Shown here one piece after another: positions 28,240 through 37,282 of a DNA stretch of 45,786 nt. The notes under the pieces are model-generated. The model was not told the origin of the DNA and did no database searches. It saw only the letters and a program-made list of their open reading frames with translations. Origin of the DNA: a virus. How positions within the stretch are numbered: position 1 is the stretch's first letter; each line of letters opens with the position of its first letter. The translations under genes were made by a program, and so were the position numbers. The stretch covers positions 1 through 45,786 of IMG/VR virus record IMGVR_UViG_3300004279_000001; one strand, given 5' to 3'.

Positions 28240-30258
28240 ATGGCAATAATAATTTATCATACTGACGGTACAAGATCGTTAACCATTACTGACAATACTG
28301 TTAATAATGAAACAAGTTTAGATTTACCCGGCAGAGGGTATACTGGTTATGGCACCAAGGTTAATGAAAACTTATTACACTTATTAGAAAACTTTGCTAA
28401 TACTTCTGAGCCCAGCGGTCCGGTTATAGGACAACTTTGGTACGACACAGGCGCAGCAGGCGGCTTAAAAGTGTTTAACGGTTCGTCATTTTTAGATGCT
28501 GGCGGATTAAAGTCTGGAGCAATTAGACCTGCTGATGCTAAAAGTGCTCCTGGAGATTTATGGGTTGATACAACTAATGCACAATTATATTTGTGGAACG
28601 GAACTAAATGGATATTAATTGGTCCTGAATATTCCGATGGATTAATTACTGGAGCAAAGCCAGATACAATTACTGATATTAGTAATTTAGAAAAAACAGT
28701 TTTATTTTTATATGTAGCTGGACAACCGCTTGCTGTATTATCAACTGAAGATTTTACTCCAAAAACAGCGTTATCTGGTTATACTCAAATAAAATCAGGA
28801 TTAAATATTTCATCTAACGTAGTAATGAACGGAATTGCTGAAAAGGCAAATAGTTTATTAGTTGACGGAACAAGTGTTGCTGGTAATCAGTTTTTAAGAA
28901 AAGATACTGCTAATATAACAAACGAATCACTAACAGTTCGAAATAACCAAGGTATTTCTGTAGGACTTGATAGTTCTATGAGATTAGAAGTTGGCGGAGT
29001 TACAGGTACAATCAAACACCCTTCGGCTAATAGTAATATTAACCTTTCAGTTACTACATCACAAGGTTTGGCAAAAAATGTTTTAAGAGTTAGCGGAAGC
29101 GAAAAAGTTGGTATTAATAGAAACCCTGATGTTGCATTACATGTAGCGGGTAACATACAGACTAATTTAGGTAATGCTGGTGAAAACGGCGATTTAATTA
29201 TTGCTGGAGATGCTAACATAGGAGAAAACTTAGATGTTTCTGGAACATCGTTATTTGACGGTCTTGCTACATTTGGTACAGCAACAGCTACTAACTCTTT
29301 TTCAACTAACACATTATTACCAATATCAGAAGATTCAAATATTGGTGCAGCAAATAATAGATGGAATACAGTATATGCACAAACAGTAAGAGCTGATACT
29401 ATTGAAGGACAGTTTTCTGGTTCGGCAAGTACAGCAGGTAGATGGTCAAGTCCTATATCATTACAGTTTGGTGGCGGCAATAGTGACATTACAAGCTCCC
29501 CTATTGAAATTGATGGATCTGATAATGTTGTAATTAGTGCAAGTGTTTCAAGTAGTTTTATTGTAAACAAAAGTACAGTTAGTGATGCGGCTGTAGACGA
29601 TTTATTATTAATACAGCGAGGCGGTCAATTATTTAAATTAGCATATAGATCGATACAAGATGCATTACCTACTATTCCGGTCGGCACTATTATGCCGTAT
29701 GGTGGCCCGACAGCACCTGTTGGATACCATTTATGTGACGGAAGTCAAAAAATTATATCAGAATTTGAAGATTTATACGAAGTTATAGGTTATAATTATG
29801 GATCTATTAATAGTGTTTCAGCAGGTAGTTTTAAACTACCCGACCTTAGAGGTAGAGTACCGTTAGGAGTTGATAACATGGGCGGATCAAGCGCAAATAG
29901 AACACTTGACACTTCAGCAGACACACTTGGATTATCAAACGACGGTAAATCAAGTGAATTACTAATTCAACAAAGAAATTTACCTGAACACCAGCATACT
30001 TTTGAATCTTTTCCTGAAGGTAGCAATGTTGCAGTAGATACATTTTATGCACTAAACGATAGTGTATCTGATACTACTGCTGTAGGTGTTAGTAATGACT
30101 TAGGCGTACAAAAAGACCCAGGAGGTACTACGTCTGCTATAGATAGAACAGGTAAAATTTATAGACAAAATATTAACGAACCAGTAAATGAAGCAGTCAA
30201 TATTATGCCTCCGTATCAAACATTTAATTATATTATCTATCACGGAGTGCTATCATGA
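28240..30258 (+). CDS. Tail fibre with C-terminal collar domain (fibre paralog 1)
   Basis: A 672-aa protein. Residues 1-190 form a module shared with the two following genes: GYTGYGTKVNENLLHLLENFAN, GQLWYDT, GDLWVDT, LEKTVLFLYVAG. The middle (about 200-470) is Asn/Ser/Gly-rich and fibrous. Residues about 480-560 are a phage tail-collar domain (GTIMPYGGPTAPVGYHLCDG, then FKLPDLRGRVPLGVD), ending with a HQH-containing tip region. It is probably a receptor-binding or short tail fibre, anchored by the shared N-terminal module. It starts 3 nt after the previous stop and ends in an ATGA overlap with the next fibre gene. Confidence 0.8.
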   Translation: MAIIIYHTDGTRSLTITDNTVNNETSLDLPGRGYTGYGTKVNENLLHLLENFANTSEPSGPVIGQLWYDTGAAGGLKVFNGSSFLDAGGLKSGAIRPADAKSAPGDLWVDTTNAQLYLWNGTKWILIGPEYSDGLITGAKPDTITDISNLEKTVLFLYVAGQPLAVLSTEDFTPKTALSGYTQIKSGLNISSNVVMNGIAEKANSLLVDGTSVAGNQFLRKDTANITNESLTVRNNQGISVGLDSSMRLEVGGVTGTIKHPSANSNINLSVTTSQGLAKNVLRVSGSEKVGINRNPDVALHVAGNIQTNLGNAGENGDLIIAGDANIGENLDVSGTSLFDGLATFGTATATNSFSTNTLLPISEDSNIGAANNRWNTVYAQTVRADTIEGQFSGSASTAGRWSSPISLQFGGGNSDITSSPIEIDGSDNVVISASVSSSFIVNKSTVSDAAVDDLLLIQRGGQLFKLAYRSIQDALPTIPVGTIMPYGGPTAPVGYHLCDGSQKIISEFEDLYEVIGYNYGSINSVSAGSFKLPDLRGRVPLGVDNMGGSSANRTLDTSADTLGLSNDGKSSELLIQQRNLPEHQHTFESFPEGSNVAVDTFYALNDSVSDTTAVGVSNDLGVQKDPGGTTSAIDRTGKIYRQNINEPVNEAVNIMPPYQTFNYIIYHGVLS

Positions 30259-31976
30259 GCTATATTATTAACACTACAAACGGTTCTATTTTAACTACAT
30301 TGGTAGACGGTACACGGGACATATCTACTACAAGTATAAGTTTAATAGGAAAAAATTATACAGGTTTTGGAGAAAGCATAAATGAAAATTTTGTTAATAT
30401 ACTCGAAAACTTTGCTAACACATCGGCACCGAGTGCTCCATTAGCTGGACAACTTTGGTGGGACACAAGTGAATCTCGATTAAAAGTTTACGACGGAACA
30501 ACAAAAAGTTGGAGAACAAGTGGTGGACCTATATTATCTTCAGAAGAACCAATTATGGTTGCTGGCGATTTATGGATAGATACTTTCAATAGACAAATTT
30601 ATTTTAAAGACTCTGCTGGATTAGATCCAGTATTAGTTGGACCAAGTTATAAAAACAGCCAAGGCAAAACTGGATTATTTTCAGAAGATATAATCAACGA
30701 TGCTGGCTTAGAAAAAACAGTAAGTTCGTTATATGTAGCTGGATTAAAAATTGCAATTGTTTCAAAAGAAACAATTACTCCAAATGGTGTAATTGTAGGA
30801 CTTACTGGAGATATTAAACCTGGTATAAATTATTTAAATGTAACTGGAGAAACTAATCCTAAACTAATCGGTACAGCAACAAATGCAGAAAGTATAGGCG
30901 GCGTTAATATAAGTAATTTATTAAGAGGCGACTCTAATGACCAAACAGTTGGTACTTTGCGTATAAAAAATGATGGAGGGTTATCGATAGGTAATGCTCA
31001 ACCATATCATCAAATACTTATAAATGGTACACGAGATACAATTTTTAAAAATAGTAGTAGTGGTTCAAAGATATCATTTGAACTACGTAATGCACAAGCA
31101 CAAAGTGAAACAGCTATTGATATTAACCCTTCAGCAAGACAGATTAAATTTTATCCTGTTACAGGAGATGCAGATGTAAATGTAAATGGTGATCTTACAG
31201 TAGAAGGCGATCTTACAGTTAACGGTTCAACTACAACAGTAAACTCAACAGAGCTATCAGTAGACGACAAAAATATCGAGTTAGCAGCTACCGATAGTCC
31301 GTCAGATGCTATAGCAGCAGGCGGCGGTATTATACTTAAAGGTAGTTCAGACCATAGCATTATTTGGAACTTAGATATTCCAAACGGTGATTACTGGACA
31401 GTTAACGATCATTTAAATCTTACAACAGGAAAGGCATTTAAAATTAACAATACAAGTATTTTAGATGCAGTTAGATTACATAACTCTGTTACAGAGAGTA
31501 ATTTACAAACACTGGGAGATTTAAATAATCTTCAAATTAATAACGGTCCGTTTATGAGCGGAAACAATATTAGTACAACAGCGTCACTTACATTTGACGT
31601 AGACGGTATTGTTACGTTTACAAATAATACAGCTGATATTAATATTAGAGGTATAGCAAACCCTGCGGCTAATAATGACGTTGCAAACAAAGCATATGTT
31701 GATCTTAAAACACGAGATACAAAGGTATCATTATCCTTTGATGCAACAAACTATAACGTAGGGCCTTACGCAAAATACGATCAATCAATTACACAAACTT
31801 GGTTACAACAGATTGCACCAGCATCTGACAGAAACGCAACAACTACAGCGGCACTTCATTGCATCTTTTACTTACCTGGCGGTATAGAAAGAGAAGTAAG
31901 AAGATATGTAGTATCAATCATTAACAATGCAAAAACGTGGGATTTTCAAGGTGTTGAAAATATATCACAGCCATAA
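30255..31976 (+). CDS. Tail fibre (fibre paralog 2)
   Basis: A 573-aa protein. The N-terminal ~200 residues repeat the module of the previous gene (NYTGFGESINENFVNILENF, AGQLWWDT, GDLWIDT, LEKTVSSLYVAGLKIAI). About 300-345 is a short beta-helix-like stretch with two GDLTV repeats and STTTVNSTELSVDDKNIELA, common in phage fibres. About 465-485 is ANPAANNDVANKAYVDLKTR, a fibre shaft/trimerisation-type motif. The C-terminus (to about 573) is a unique beta-rich tip that probably sets binding specificity. It overlaps the preceding stop by 4 nt and is followed by a gap with two late boxes. Confidence 0.75.
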   Translation: MSYIINTTNGSILTTLVDGTRDISTTSISLIGKNYTGFGESINENFVNILENFANTSAPSAPLAGQLWWDTSESRLKVYDGTTKSWRTSGGPILSSEEPIMVAGDLWIDTFNRQIYFKDSAGLDPVLVGPSYKNSQGKTGLFSEDIINDAGLEKTVSSLYVAGLKIAIVSKETITPNGVIVGLTGDIKPGINYLNVTGETNPKLIGTATNAESIGGVNISNLLRGDSNDQTVGTLRIKNDGGLSIGNAQPYHQILINGTRDTIFKNSSSGSKISFELRNAQAQSETAIDINPSARQIKFYPVTGDADVNVNGDLTVEGDLTVNGSTTTVNSTELSVDDKNIELAATDSPSDAIAAGGGIILKGSSDHSIIWNLDIPNGDYWTVNDHLNLTTGKAFKINNTSILDAVRLHNSVTESNLQTLGDLNNLQINNGPFMSGNNISTTASLTFDVDGIVTFTNNTADINIRGIANPAANNDVANKAYVDLKTRDTKVSLSFDATNYNVGPYAKYDQSITQTWLQQIAPASDRNATTTAALHCIFYLPGGIEREVRRYVVSIINNAKTWDFQGVENISQP

Positions 31977-31979
31977 ATA
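31972..31979 (+). promoter_or_regulatory. Possible late promoter box (CATAAATA), upstream copy
   Basis: CATAAATA overlaps the TAA stop of fibre paralog 2, seventeen bases before a second identical octamer at 31989. It may be a second start site or a decayed copy. Confidence 0.35.
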
Positions 31980-31988
31980 TTATATTGG

Positions 31989-31996
31989 CATAAATA
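31989..31996 (+). promoter_or_regulatory. Late promoter box (CATAAATA) before fibre paralog 3
   Basis: CATAAATA lies 21 nt before the ATG at 32018, with AGGGG at 32007-32011 as ribosome binding site. Box-to-ATG spacing matches the other late boxes in this window (about 17-22 nt). Confidence 0.55.
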
Positions 31997-32017
31997 CGTT
32001 ATACATAGGGGTCAACA

Positions 32018-33571
32018 ATGGCATATAGCATACAAAAAACAAGTGGTCAAACGTTATCTACAATTGCTGACGGCACAGTAGATAATACAACTGACTTAAA
32101 ACTAATAGGTAAAAACTTTGCAGGGTACGGCGAAATACAAAACGAAAACTTTGTATTTTTATTAGAAAACTTTGCAAGTGCGCAACAACCACCACGTCCG
32201 ATAGCAGGGCAAGTTTGGTTTGATAGCGGAGAGAATAAACTTAAATTTTACGACGGAAGTGCGTGGAAAACTACTGGTGGAACCACAAGTACTACTTCAC
32301 AACCTGTAAATTTATCAGAAGGTGATCTTTGGTTTGATAACGTAAATCAAAAATTATACATTTATAACGGCGCTGACTTTTCATTCATTGGACCCCAGGA
32401 TGCAGGTGACGGCTTAACACAAATGCAAAGTAGAGAAATAATTGCTACAGATAATACATCTAAGGCAGTTGTTGTTGCTACTATAGAAGATGAAGAAATT
32501 GCAATTTTTAGTAATTCTAATTTTACTATTAAAGATACAGGAACACAATTTGCTGATTTTGCAGGATTTGTTGACAATAACAGAACAATCAAAAAAGGTA
32601 TTACATTAAAAGGTAATGACGAAAATGGTGTTAACACTGAAACATTCTTTTACGGCACAGCTACTAATGCAACTAAGTTAGGTGGATTTAGTGCAGCTAA
32701 TTATGTAAGATCAGATCAAGCAAACTTTTCCGGCACAGTAGTTAACTTTGATGATAACGGTATTAATATTGGTAATGATCAAGATATGTCTATTGTTATA
32801 GATGGTAGCGGCGGCAATGAAGGTCATCTAAAAATGAACCAACAGTTGTTAAAGTTTAGTACTTATAACGGTGCATCATATGATGAAGTATTTAAAATTA
32901 ACGGCTCGCAAATATTGCCAGGCGGCACACCAGTAAACCAAGTTAGTGCAAGATCAATCGGCGATGCAACAAATCAGTTTAACGAAGTTCATGCACAATC
33001 ATTTAAAGGTACATCGGATAGAACAAACGAAATGCGTGTAGGTCTACCTGCAAATAATGAATATATTACAGCAAGCTATACATATGCTGGAGCAGCGGAT
33101 GCTAATACAGTTGTAGCAAGAGACGACAACGGTAATATTGCTGCTAATGAACTTTACGGCGTATCGAGTCGTGCAAAGTATGCTGACTTAGCAGAAATAT
33201 ATAAATCAGAAAACAACGATATTCCTAATGGAACAATTGTTGGTATTACAGGCGGCGCCGGCGATACAGAAATAGGTCCGGCATTTATAAACGGTGCAAA
33301 CGCAACTGCTATCGGTGTAATTAGTACAGCGCCAGCATATTTAATGAATGCCGATGCTTCCGGACAAGCAGTTGGATTAATAGGTAGAGTTCCAACACTT
33401 GTAAAAGGTCCAGCAAAAATGGGAGCTCCGGTGTATGTAAGTAATGATCCAGGTATAGGTACAACAGAACCAGACCCGGATGGGCCATTATGTCTTGTAG
33501 GATACATATTAGAAGAAGACGCCGGCGTTAGTGAAGCCGCACGATTAGTTGAATGTTTTATTAAGTGCTAA
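32018..33571 (+). CDS. Tail fibre (fibre paralog 3) with autocleavage-like C-terminal domain
   Basis: A 517-aa protein. The N-terminal ~190 residues are the third copy of the shared module (NFAGYGEIQNENFVFLLENF, GQVWFDS, GDLWFDN). The C-terminal ~140 residues read RAKYADLAEIY, PNGTIVGITGG, AIGVISTAPAYLMN, AVGLIGRVPTLVKG and PVYVSNDPG. That layout resembles the C-terminal chaperone/peptidase G2-type domains of phage fibres, which trim themselves after trimer folding; the family match is by pattern only. It ends ...ECFIKC. It is flanked by candidate late boxes on both sides, so it may be transcribed as its own unit. Confidence 0.72.
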   Translation: MAYSIQKTSGQTLSTIADGTVDNTTDLKLIGKNFAGYGEIQNENFVFLLENFASAQQPPRPIAGQVWFDSGENKLKFYDGSAWKTTGGTTSTTSQPVNLSEGDLWFDNVNQKLYIYNGADFSFIGPQDAGDGLTQMQSREIIATDNTSKAVVVATIEDEEIAIFSNSNFTIKDTGTQFADFAGFVDNNRTIKKGITLKGNDENGVNTETFFYGTATNATKLGGFSAANYVRSDQANFSGTVVNFDDNGINIGNDQDMSIVIDGSGGNEGHLKMNQQLLKFSTYNGASYDEVFKINGSQILPGGTPVNQVSARSIGDATNQFNEVHAQSFKGTSDRTNEMRVGLPANNEYITASYTYAGAADANTVVARDDNGNIAANELYGVSSRAKYADLAEIYKSENNDIPNGTIVGITGGAGDTEIGPAFINGANATAIGVISTAPAYLMNADASGQAVGLIGRVPTLVKGPAKMGAPVYVSNDPGIGTTEPDPDGPLCLVGYILEEDAGVSEAARLVECFIKC

Positions 33572-33574
33572 ATA
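33567..33574 (+). promoter_or_regulatory. Weak late promoter box (GCTAAATA)
   Basis: GCTAAATA overlaps the stop of fibre paralog 3 and precedes the next ATG by 22 nt, with GAGGA at 33586-33590. It differs from TATAAATA at two bases, so the call is weaker than for the other boxes; its location and spacing are the main support. Confidence 0.35.
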
Positions 33575-33596
33575 GTACGTATAACGAGGAAAAGCA

Positions 33597-34649
33597 ATGG
33601 CAGTAAATGTTGGAGATTTAATCACTGATACGGATTATAATAATATGCGTACAACAGTAGAATCAGTTTTAGGAGCACCGGTAGGGACACATGGAAGTCC
33701 AACTACTAACTTAGGTTATGGTCAACCTTTAGAAAGTTCAACAGTAGCCAACGGTGCAACTGTTACTGCTGATGATTTAAATAAACTTTATCTTGATATA
33801 TATGCATGTAAATTACACCAAGTAGGTGGCACAGGGTTTACAGTACAAGAAGTTTCTGTTGGTAACATTATTGGTGCAGACGCAAGTGGCACTTCGGTAT
33901 CAAATCTTAATCTAACACAACAGGGCGTTAATGATTTTATAAGCGAGTCTGATCAAGTTTTTACTGATCGTGAAGATAAAGATACAGGATATATGCAAGC
34001 ATTAGCAGCTAATACACGATCACGTACTACAGCTTGGGGATATGGCGGGTTAACAACAATAACACATATTTTTAGTGTAAGTTTTGGCGGACAAACAAAG
34101 TCAGCTGACTCGGGCAATACTCAAGTACTTACAGCAGCCGATCATTATCGAGCATTTTTTAATACTGGCGGAGAAATTCGCTGGTACGGTAGTCGTTCAG
34201 GCGGCGCCGCTCATACTAAAAACACTGACTGGACAAATATGTTTGCTGACTTAGGAACAGTGAAAATAGATCGTGATAGTGTTACAGTTACTGGTAATAC
34301 TACAAATACAACAGTATTATCAAAAGGCGGATTTGAATTATCTACAACATATCAAGATATAATAGTTCGAACTGGTGCTAATTATTCTGTTAACAATTTA
34401 ACATTATCAGCCAAAGTTGATAGTAATACTAATCCGACAGTAGTTACACTGCGCTTACAATTAACTGATACAGATGATGACTACGGTGGCGCAACTTTTG
34501 ACGACGGCTATGTAGAACCAGCAGTTGATCCAAGTGTTGACGGTACATTATCAAGTAATACTCAAATATATCTTGCTCAAGATAGTAATAATATTATTGA
34601 AATAACAGCGCCAACAGTTAATATGAATGTATCTGGAACTGATCTTTAA
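33597..34649 (+). CDS. Virion structural protein, putative fibre tip/adhesin
   Basis: A 350-aa protein, not recognised as a named family. Residues 1-60 (GDLITDTDYNNMRTTVESVLG, then TNLGYGQPLES) look like the attachment end of small marine-phage structural proteins. About 65-170 is helical with a conserved LNKLYLDIYACKLHQVG. About 180-350 is a Thr/Asn/Gly-rich beta domain (HIFSVSFGG, EIRWYGSRSGGA, TVVTLRLQLTDTDDDYGG). No enzyme motif or signal peptide is visible. Position after the fibres and the late box suggests a late virion protein, perhaps an accessory adhesin. It is the last gene before the enzyme operon. Confidence 0.55.
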   Translation: MAVNVGDLITDTDYNNMRTTVESVLGAPVGTHGSPTTNLGYGQPLESSTVANGATVTADDLNKLYLDIYACKLHQVGGTGFTVQEVSVGNIIGADASGTSVSNLNLTQQGVNDFISESDQVFTDREDKDTGYMQALAANTRSRTTAWGYGGLTTITHIFSVSFGGQTKSADSGNTQVLTAADHYRAFFNTGGEIRWYGSRSGGAAHTKNTDWTNMFADLGTVKIDRDSVTVTGNTTNTTVLSKGGFELSTTYQDIIVRTGANYSVNNLTLSAKVDSNTNPTVVTLRLQLTDTDDDYGGATFDDGYVEPAVDPSVDGTLSSNTQIYLAQDSNNIIEITAPTVNMNVSGTDL

Positions 34650-34656
34650 ATTTTAA

Positions 34657-34685
34657 TTGACAAACTGTATTTAAGACTGTATACT
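34657..34685 (+). promoter_or_regulatory. Sigma70-type promoter of the enzyme operon
   Basis: TTGACA (34657-34662) and TATACT (34680-34685) are separated by exactly 17 nt, a near-ideal host promoter, in the only gap between the virion genes and the enzyme cluster. An inverted repeat ACTGT-N6-ACAGT (34676-34691) spans the -10, and GTATAC occurs twice 18 bp apart (34679 and 34697), which could be operator sites. No late box is present here. Confidence 0.8.
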
Positions 34686-34704
34686 AACAGTATGGAGTAT
34701 ACGT

Positions 34705-35058
34705 ATGGATAAAAAACTTGAAGCAGCATTAGACTTTACTAATTATTCGCTTACATTAGAAAAACAAAAACTTATAGCAAAAAACCACTTCAAAAAATCT
34801 ATTATTTTGAATTACGAAGGCGGTATGTTTACAGTATCGATGGAGTTATTGTCTTATTGTAAATTAATGGAAAAAGATAGCAACTACGAACAATACATTA
34901 TTATTGACGATAATGATATCCCAATTGAAATAACAAACTTAGAAGAATTTTATACACAGGCTCGTAGGTTGTATTACAAACACTGTAAACAATATCTAAA
35001 TGAGTATAAACGTTTAATTGGCAAAAGAGACGTAAAGGGTATTGTATTTGATGAGTAG
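34705..35058 (+). CDS. Conserved phage hypothetical protein, 117 aa
   Basis: Small acidic/lysine-rich protein, first gene of the enzyme operon. It reads as a short beta-hairpin (KSIILNYEGGMFTVSMELL) followed by helices, with YIIIDDNDIPIEITNLEEFY and a final helix AYYKHCKQYLNEYKRLIGKR-like region. Proteins of this shape are common in marine T4-like phages, without a known role. No catalytic motif is visible. GGAG at 34694-34697 sits 7 nt before the ATG, and its stop overlaps the next gene's preferred start by 8 nt. Confidence 0.7.
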   Translation: MDKKLEAALDFTNYSLTLEKQKLIAKNHFKKSIILNYEGGMFTVSMELLSYCKLMEKDSNYEQYIIIDDNDIPIEITNLEEFYTQARRLYYKHCKQYLNEYKRLIGKRDVKGIVFDE

Positions 35059-35869
35059 CGGAGTATTGTTATTTGCAAGTAATAATAAATCAGTTGATTA
35101 TGTAAAGCAAGCTATTTTCCTTGCTAAACGCATACGCAAGTATATGGACTTGCCCACTTCGATTGTTACGACTGACAAAGACTATAACATCGAACCCAGT
35201 GTGTTTGATAAGATCGTTTATGTTGATGATACAAAAAAGATTAATAATCGAATATATAATGATGCAGCTAAATCTATTACATTAAATTTTAAAAATAATT
35301 TACGTCCGTTGGCGTACGATCTTTCACCGTATGATAATACTTTTTTAATGGATACTGATTATATAGTTTCCAGTAATTATTTAAAAGGTTTTTTGCAACA
35401 GTATGAGGATTTTTTAATTTTTAAAGATAGCATTAATATAGGATATGAAGATAATGCTGATACGTTTAAGTACATAGGTAAAAATAGTATTGACTTTTAT
35501 TGGGCTACAGTAGTTTATTTTACTAAATCAAATAAGAATAAAGTATTTTTTGACTTATTAAAACATATACAAGAAAATTATTATAATTATGCAGTAAATT
35601 ATAACTTACAAAATACAATGTATAGGAACGATCATGCATTTAGTATTGCAATTCATATAATGAATAATTTTGGACAGTCTAATCTTTTCAAAACTTTTCC
35701 AACTCCTATAATTTATACTTTAGACAAAGAAGAATTATTAGAAATTAACGATACAGAATTAACATTATTATCTCGAAACTCAGATAAAATTAATACTGTA
35801 TTACATAAAACAAAAGACATAGATGTTCATGTAATGAATAAGTTTAGTTTAGAAAAGTTAATATCATGA
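35051..35869 (+). CDS. GT-A-like glycosyltransferase, paralog A
   Basis: A 272-aa protein. The ATG at 35051 is chosen over an in-frame TTG at 35042, because it aligns with the start of the next, paralogous gene. The fold pattern is nucleotide-sugar transferase-like: SSGVLLFASNNKSVDYVKQA at the N-terminus, then YDLSPYDNTFLMDTDYIV with a DxD motif at about residues 101-103, the metal/UDP-sugar site of GT-A enzymes. The layout resembles GT8-like phage proteins. The C-terminus has a HDHAFSIAIH-type stretch. Donor and acceptor are unknown. It overlaps the next gene by ATGA. Confidence 0.6.
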   Translation: MSSGVLLFASNNKSVDYVKQAIFLAKRIRKYMDLPTSIVTTDKDYNIEPSVFDKIVYVDDTKKINNRIYNDAAKSITLNFKNNLRPLAYDLSPYDNTFLMDTDYIVSSNYLKGFLQQYEDFLIFKDSINIGYEDNADTFKYIGKNSIDFYWATVVYFTKSNKNKVFFDLLKHIQENYYNYAVNYNLQNTMYRNDHAFSIAIHIMNNFGQSNLFKTFPTPIIYTLDKEELLEINDTELTLLSRNSDKINTVLHKTKDIDVHVMNKFSLEKLIS

Positions 35870-36720
35870 GTAAGGGTTTTCTGTTATTTGCTCAAAATAA
35901 CTCAACAACAGATTATGTGCGACAAGCATATGCATTAGCATGTAGTATAAAAGCTACACAAAAAACTCACTCTAATGTTTGTTTAATTACTGATAAAAAT
36001 GTTAGTGACAATTATTCAAAAGTTTTTGATCAAGTTATAGTAATACAGTCTGACGATGCATTAAACAGTGAATGGAAGATTGAAAATAGATATAAAATTT
36101 ATGATCTTAGTCCGTATGAAGAAACTATTGTGTTAGATACTGATATGTTAGTATTATCAGATTTGTTAGACTACTGGCATGACTTTTCAACACACGATAT
36201 TTGCTTTACTACTGATGTAAGAACATTTAGAAATAAACCTATAACAACTGGACTATGGTATTATAGAAAAGCATTTGTAAGATTTGAGCTACCTAATACA
36301 TATGTTGCACTACATTATTTTAAAAAGACAACTCTAACAAAGATGTTTGCAAAATATTTAGAAATTATTAATAAAAATTGGGAAGTAATATATGGTACAT
36401 TTACAGGTGGCAATGCTTTTCAAAAATGGGCAAGTATTGATGTTAGTGCTGCATTAGCAATTCGAGTTTTAGATATTGAAAAGGAAGTTACTCCAAAGAA
36501 TTCTGTAATTAATTTTACTCATATGAAAGTATACCATCAAGAGTTTGATAATTTGCAAAATAATTGGCAAGATTATATTACTGCTTATATGACAGACGAA
36601 TTAGAACTTTTTATTGGCAACTATAAACAAGGTGGAGTTTTTCATTATATTGAAGATTCGTTCTTAAGCGATAAAATTATAAAAAAATATGAAAAGTATT
36701 TGAATTATGCAGAATTATAA
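35866..36720 (+). CDS. GT-A-like glycosyltransferase, paralog B
   Basis: A 284-aa paralog of the preceding protein: SKGFLLFAQNNSTTDYVRQA at the start, then IYDLSPYEETIVLDTDMLVL with DxD at residues 91-93, and a conserved INFTHMKVYHQEF near the C-terminus that may supply the His ligand seen in GT-A enzymes. Two adjacent diverged copies suggest two successive sugar additions or two acceptors. It starts in an ATGA overlap with paralog A and ends 14 nt inside the next gene, so all three are probably translated together. Confidence 0.6.
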   Translation: MSKGFLLFAQNNSTTDYVRQAYALACSIKATQKTHSNVCLITDKNVSDNYSKVFDQVIVIQSDDALNSEWKIENRYKIYDLSPYEETIVLDTDMLVLSDLLDYWHDFSTHDICFTTDVRTFRNKPITTGLWYYRKAFVRFELPNTYVALHYFKKTTLTKMFAKYLEIINKNWEVIYGTFTGGNAFQKWASIDVSAALAIRVLDIEKEVTPKNSVINFTHMKVYHQEFDNLQNNWQDYITAYMTDELELFIGNYKQGGVFHYIEDSFLSDKIIKKYEKYLNYAEL

Positions 36721-37282
36721 AAAGAGAATTTCCTATCTAAATAAAATTAATAATAAAGTACCTATCTGGTATTGCGAATATGATAGCAAGTCTAACGATA
36801 TTATATGTTTTACAACAATTGATAATAAAACATCTACACGAATTGAAGTTTCACATGACACTGCAATGAAGTTTAATAGTGGAGAAAAACATTTATATCA
36901 ATATTTTGTCAATGTTGACAGTAATGCTGTTGAAATTAAACAACAGTTTTTAAAGCCTAAAACAACAAACTTTTTTGAAGTAATACAACAAACAGATATA
37001 TGTGATATTATAATACAAAAGGACTACAAAAACAACAAGTGGAAATTTAGTTGTAATAATGTTGAGAACAACATTGACGGATCATTACATTTCAGCATTA
37101 CTCAGAAAGACAACCCAAATTTGCTATATAGAAGTATAACCATTTCTGTAAATGAGATAACTGATAATACTGTAGAAGTTGACTTTACAGAACACGATAA
37201 AAACACTAAAGACTATAGTGTGTTCACAGTTAAAAAGTTTCAATCGTATACATTAGAGGAAAAACATGCATCAAACACTTAA
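36707..37282 (+). CDS. Hypothetical protein, 191 aa
   Basis: Not recognised. Lys/Asn-rich, with alternating beta-strand pattern (VPIWYCEYDSKSNDIICFTT, TRIEVSHDTAMKF, GSLHFSITQKD, VEVDFTEHD). No membrane segment, Cys cluster or catalytic signature stands out. It is sandwiched, with overlaps of 14 nt upstream and 17 nt downstream, between the GT-like genes, so it probably serves the same process, perhaps as a partner or binding protein. Confidence 0.55.
   Translation: MQNYKKRISYLNKINNKVPIWYCEYDSKSNDIICFTTIDNKTSTRIEVSHDTAMKFNSGEKHLYQYFVNVDSNAVEIKQQFLKPKTTNFFEVIQQTDICDIIIQKDYKNNKWKFSCNNVENNIDGSLHFSITQKDNPNLLYRSITISVNEITDNTVEVDFTEHDKNTKDYSVFTVKKFQSYTLEEKHASNT

Noticed and set aside
28887-29570. 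227-codon open frame on the minus strand inside fibre paralog 1
   Set aside because: It lies fully opposite a strong fibre gene, is low-complexity Leu/Pro/Ser-rich, and has no ribosome binding site or recognisable motif; it is a shadow of the coding strand.
33154-33507. 117-codon minus-strand frame inside fibre paralog 3
   Set aside because: Mirror of the Gly/Pro-rich C-terminal fibre domain; no start signal and unlikely composition.
28240-34649. Diversity-generating retroelement acting on the fibre genes
   Set aside because: No reverse transcriptase, template repeat or duplicated variable region is visible in the window.
35042-35050. TTG at 35042 as start of the first glycosyltransferase
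   Set aside because: The ATG at 35051 aligns with the start of the paralogous next gene and needs no alternative codon.
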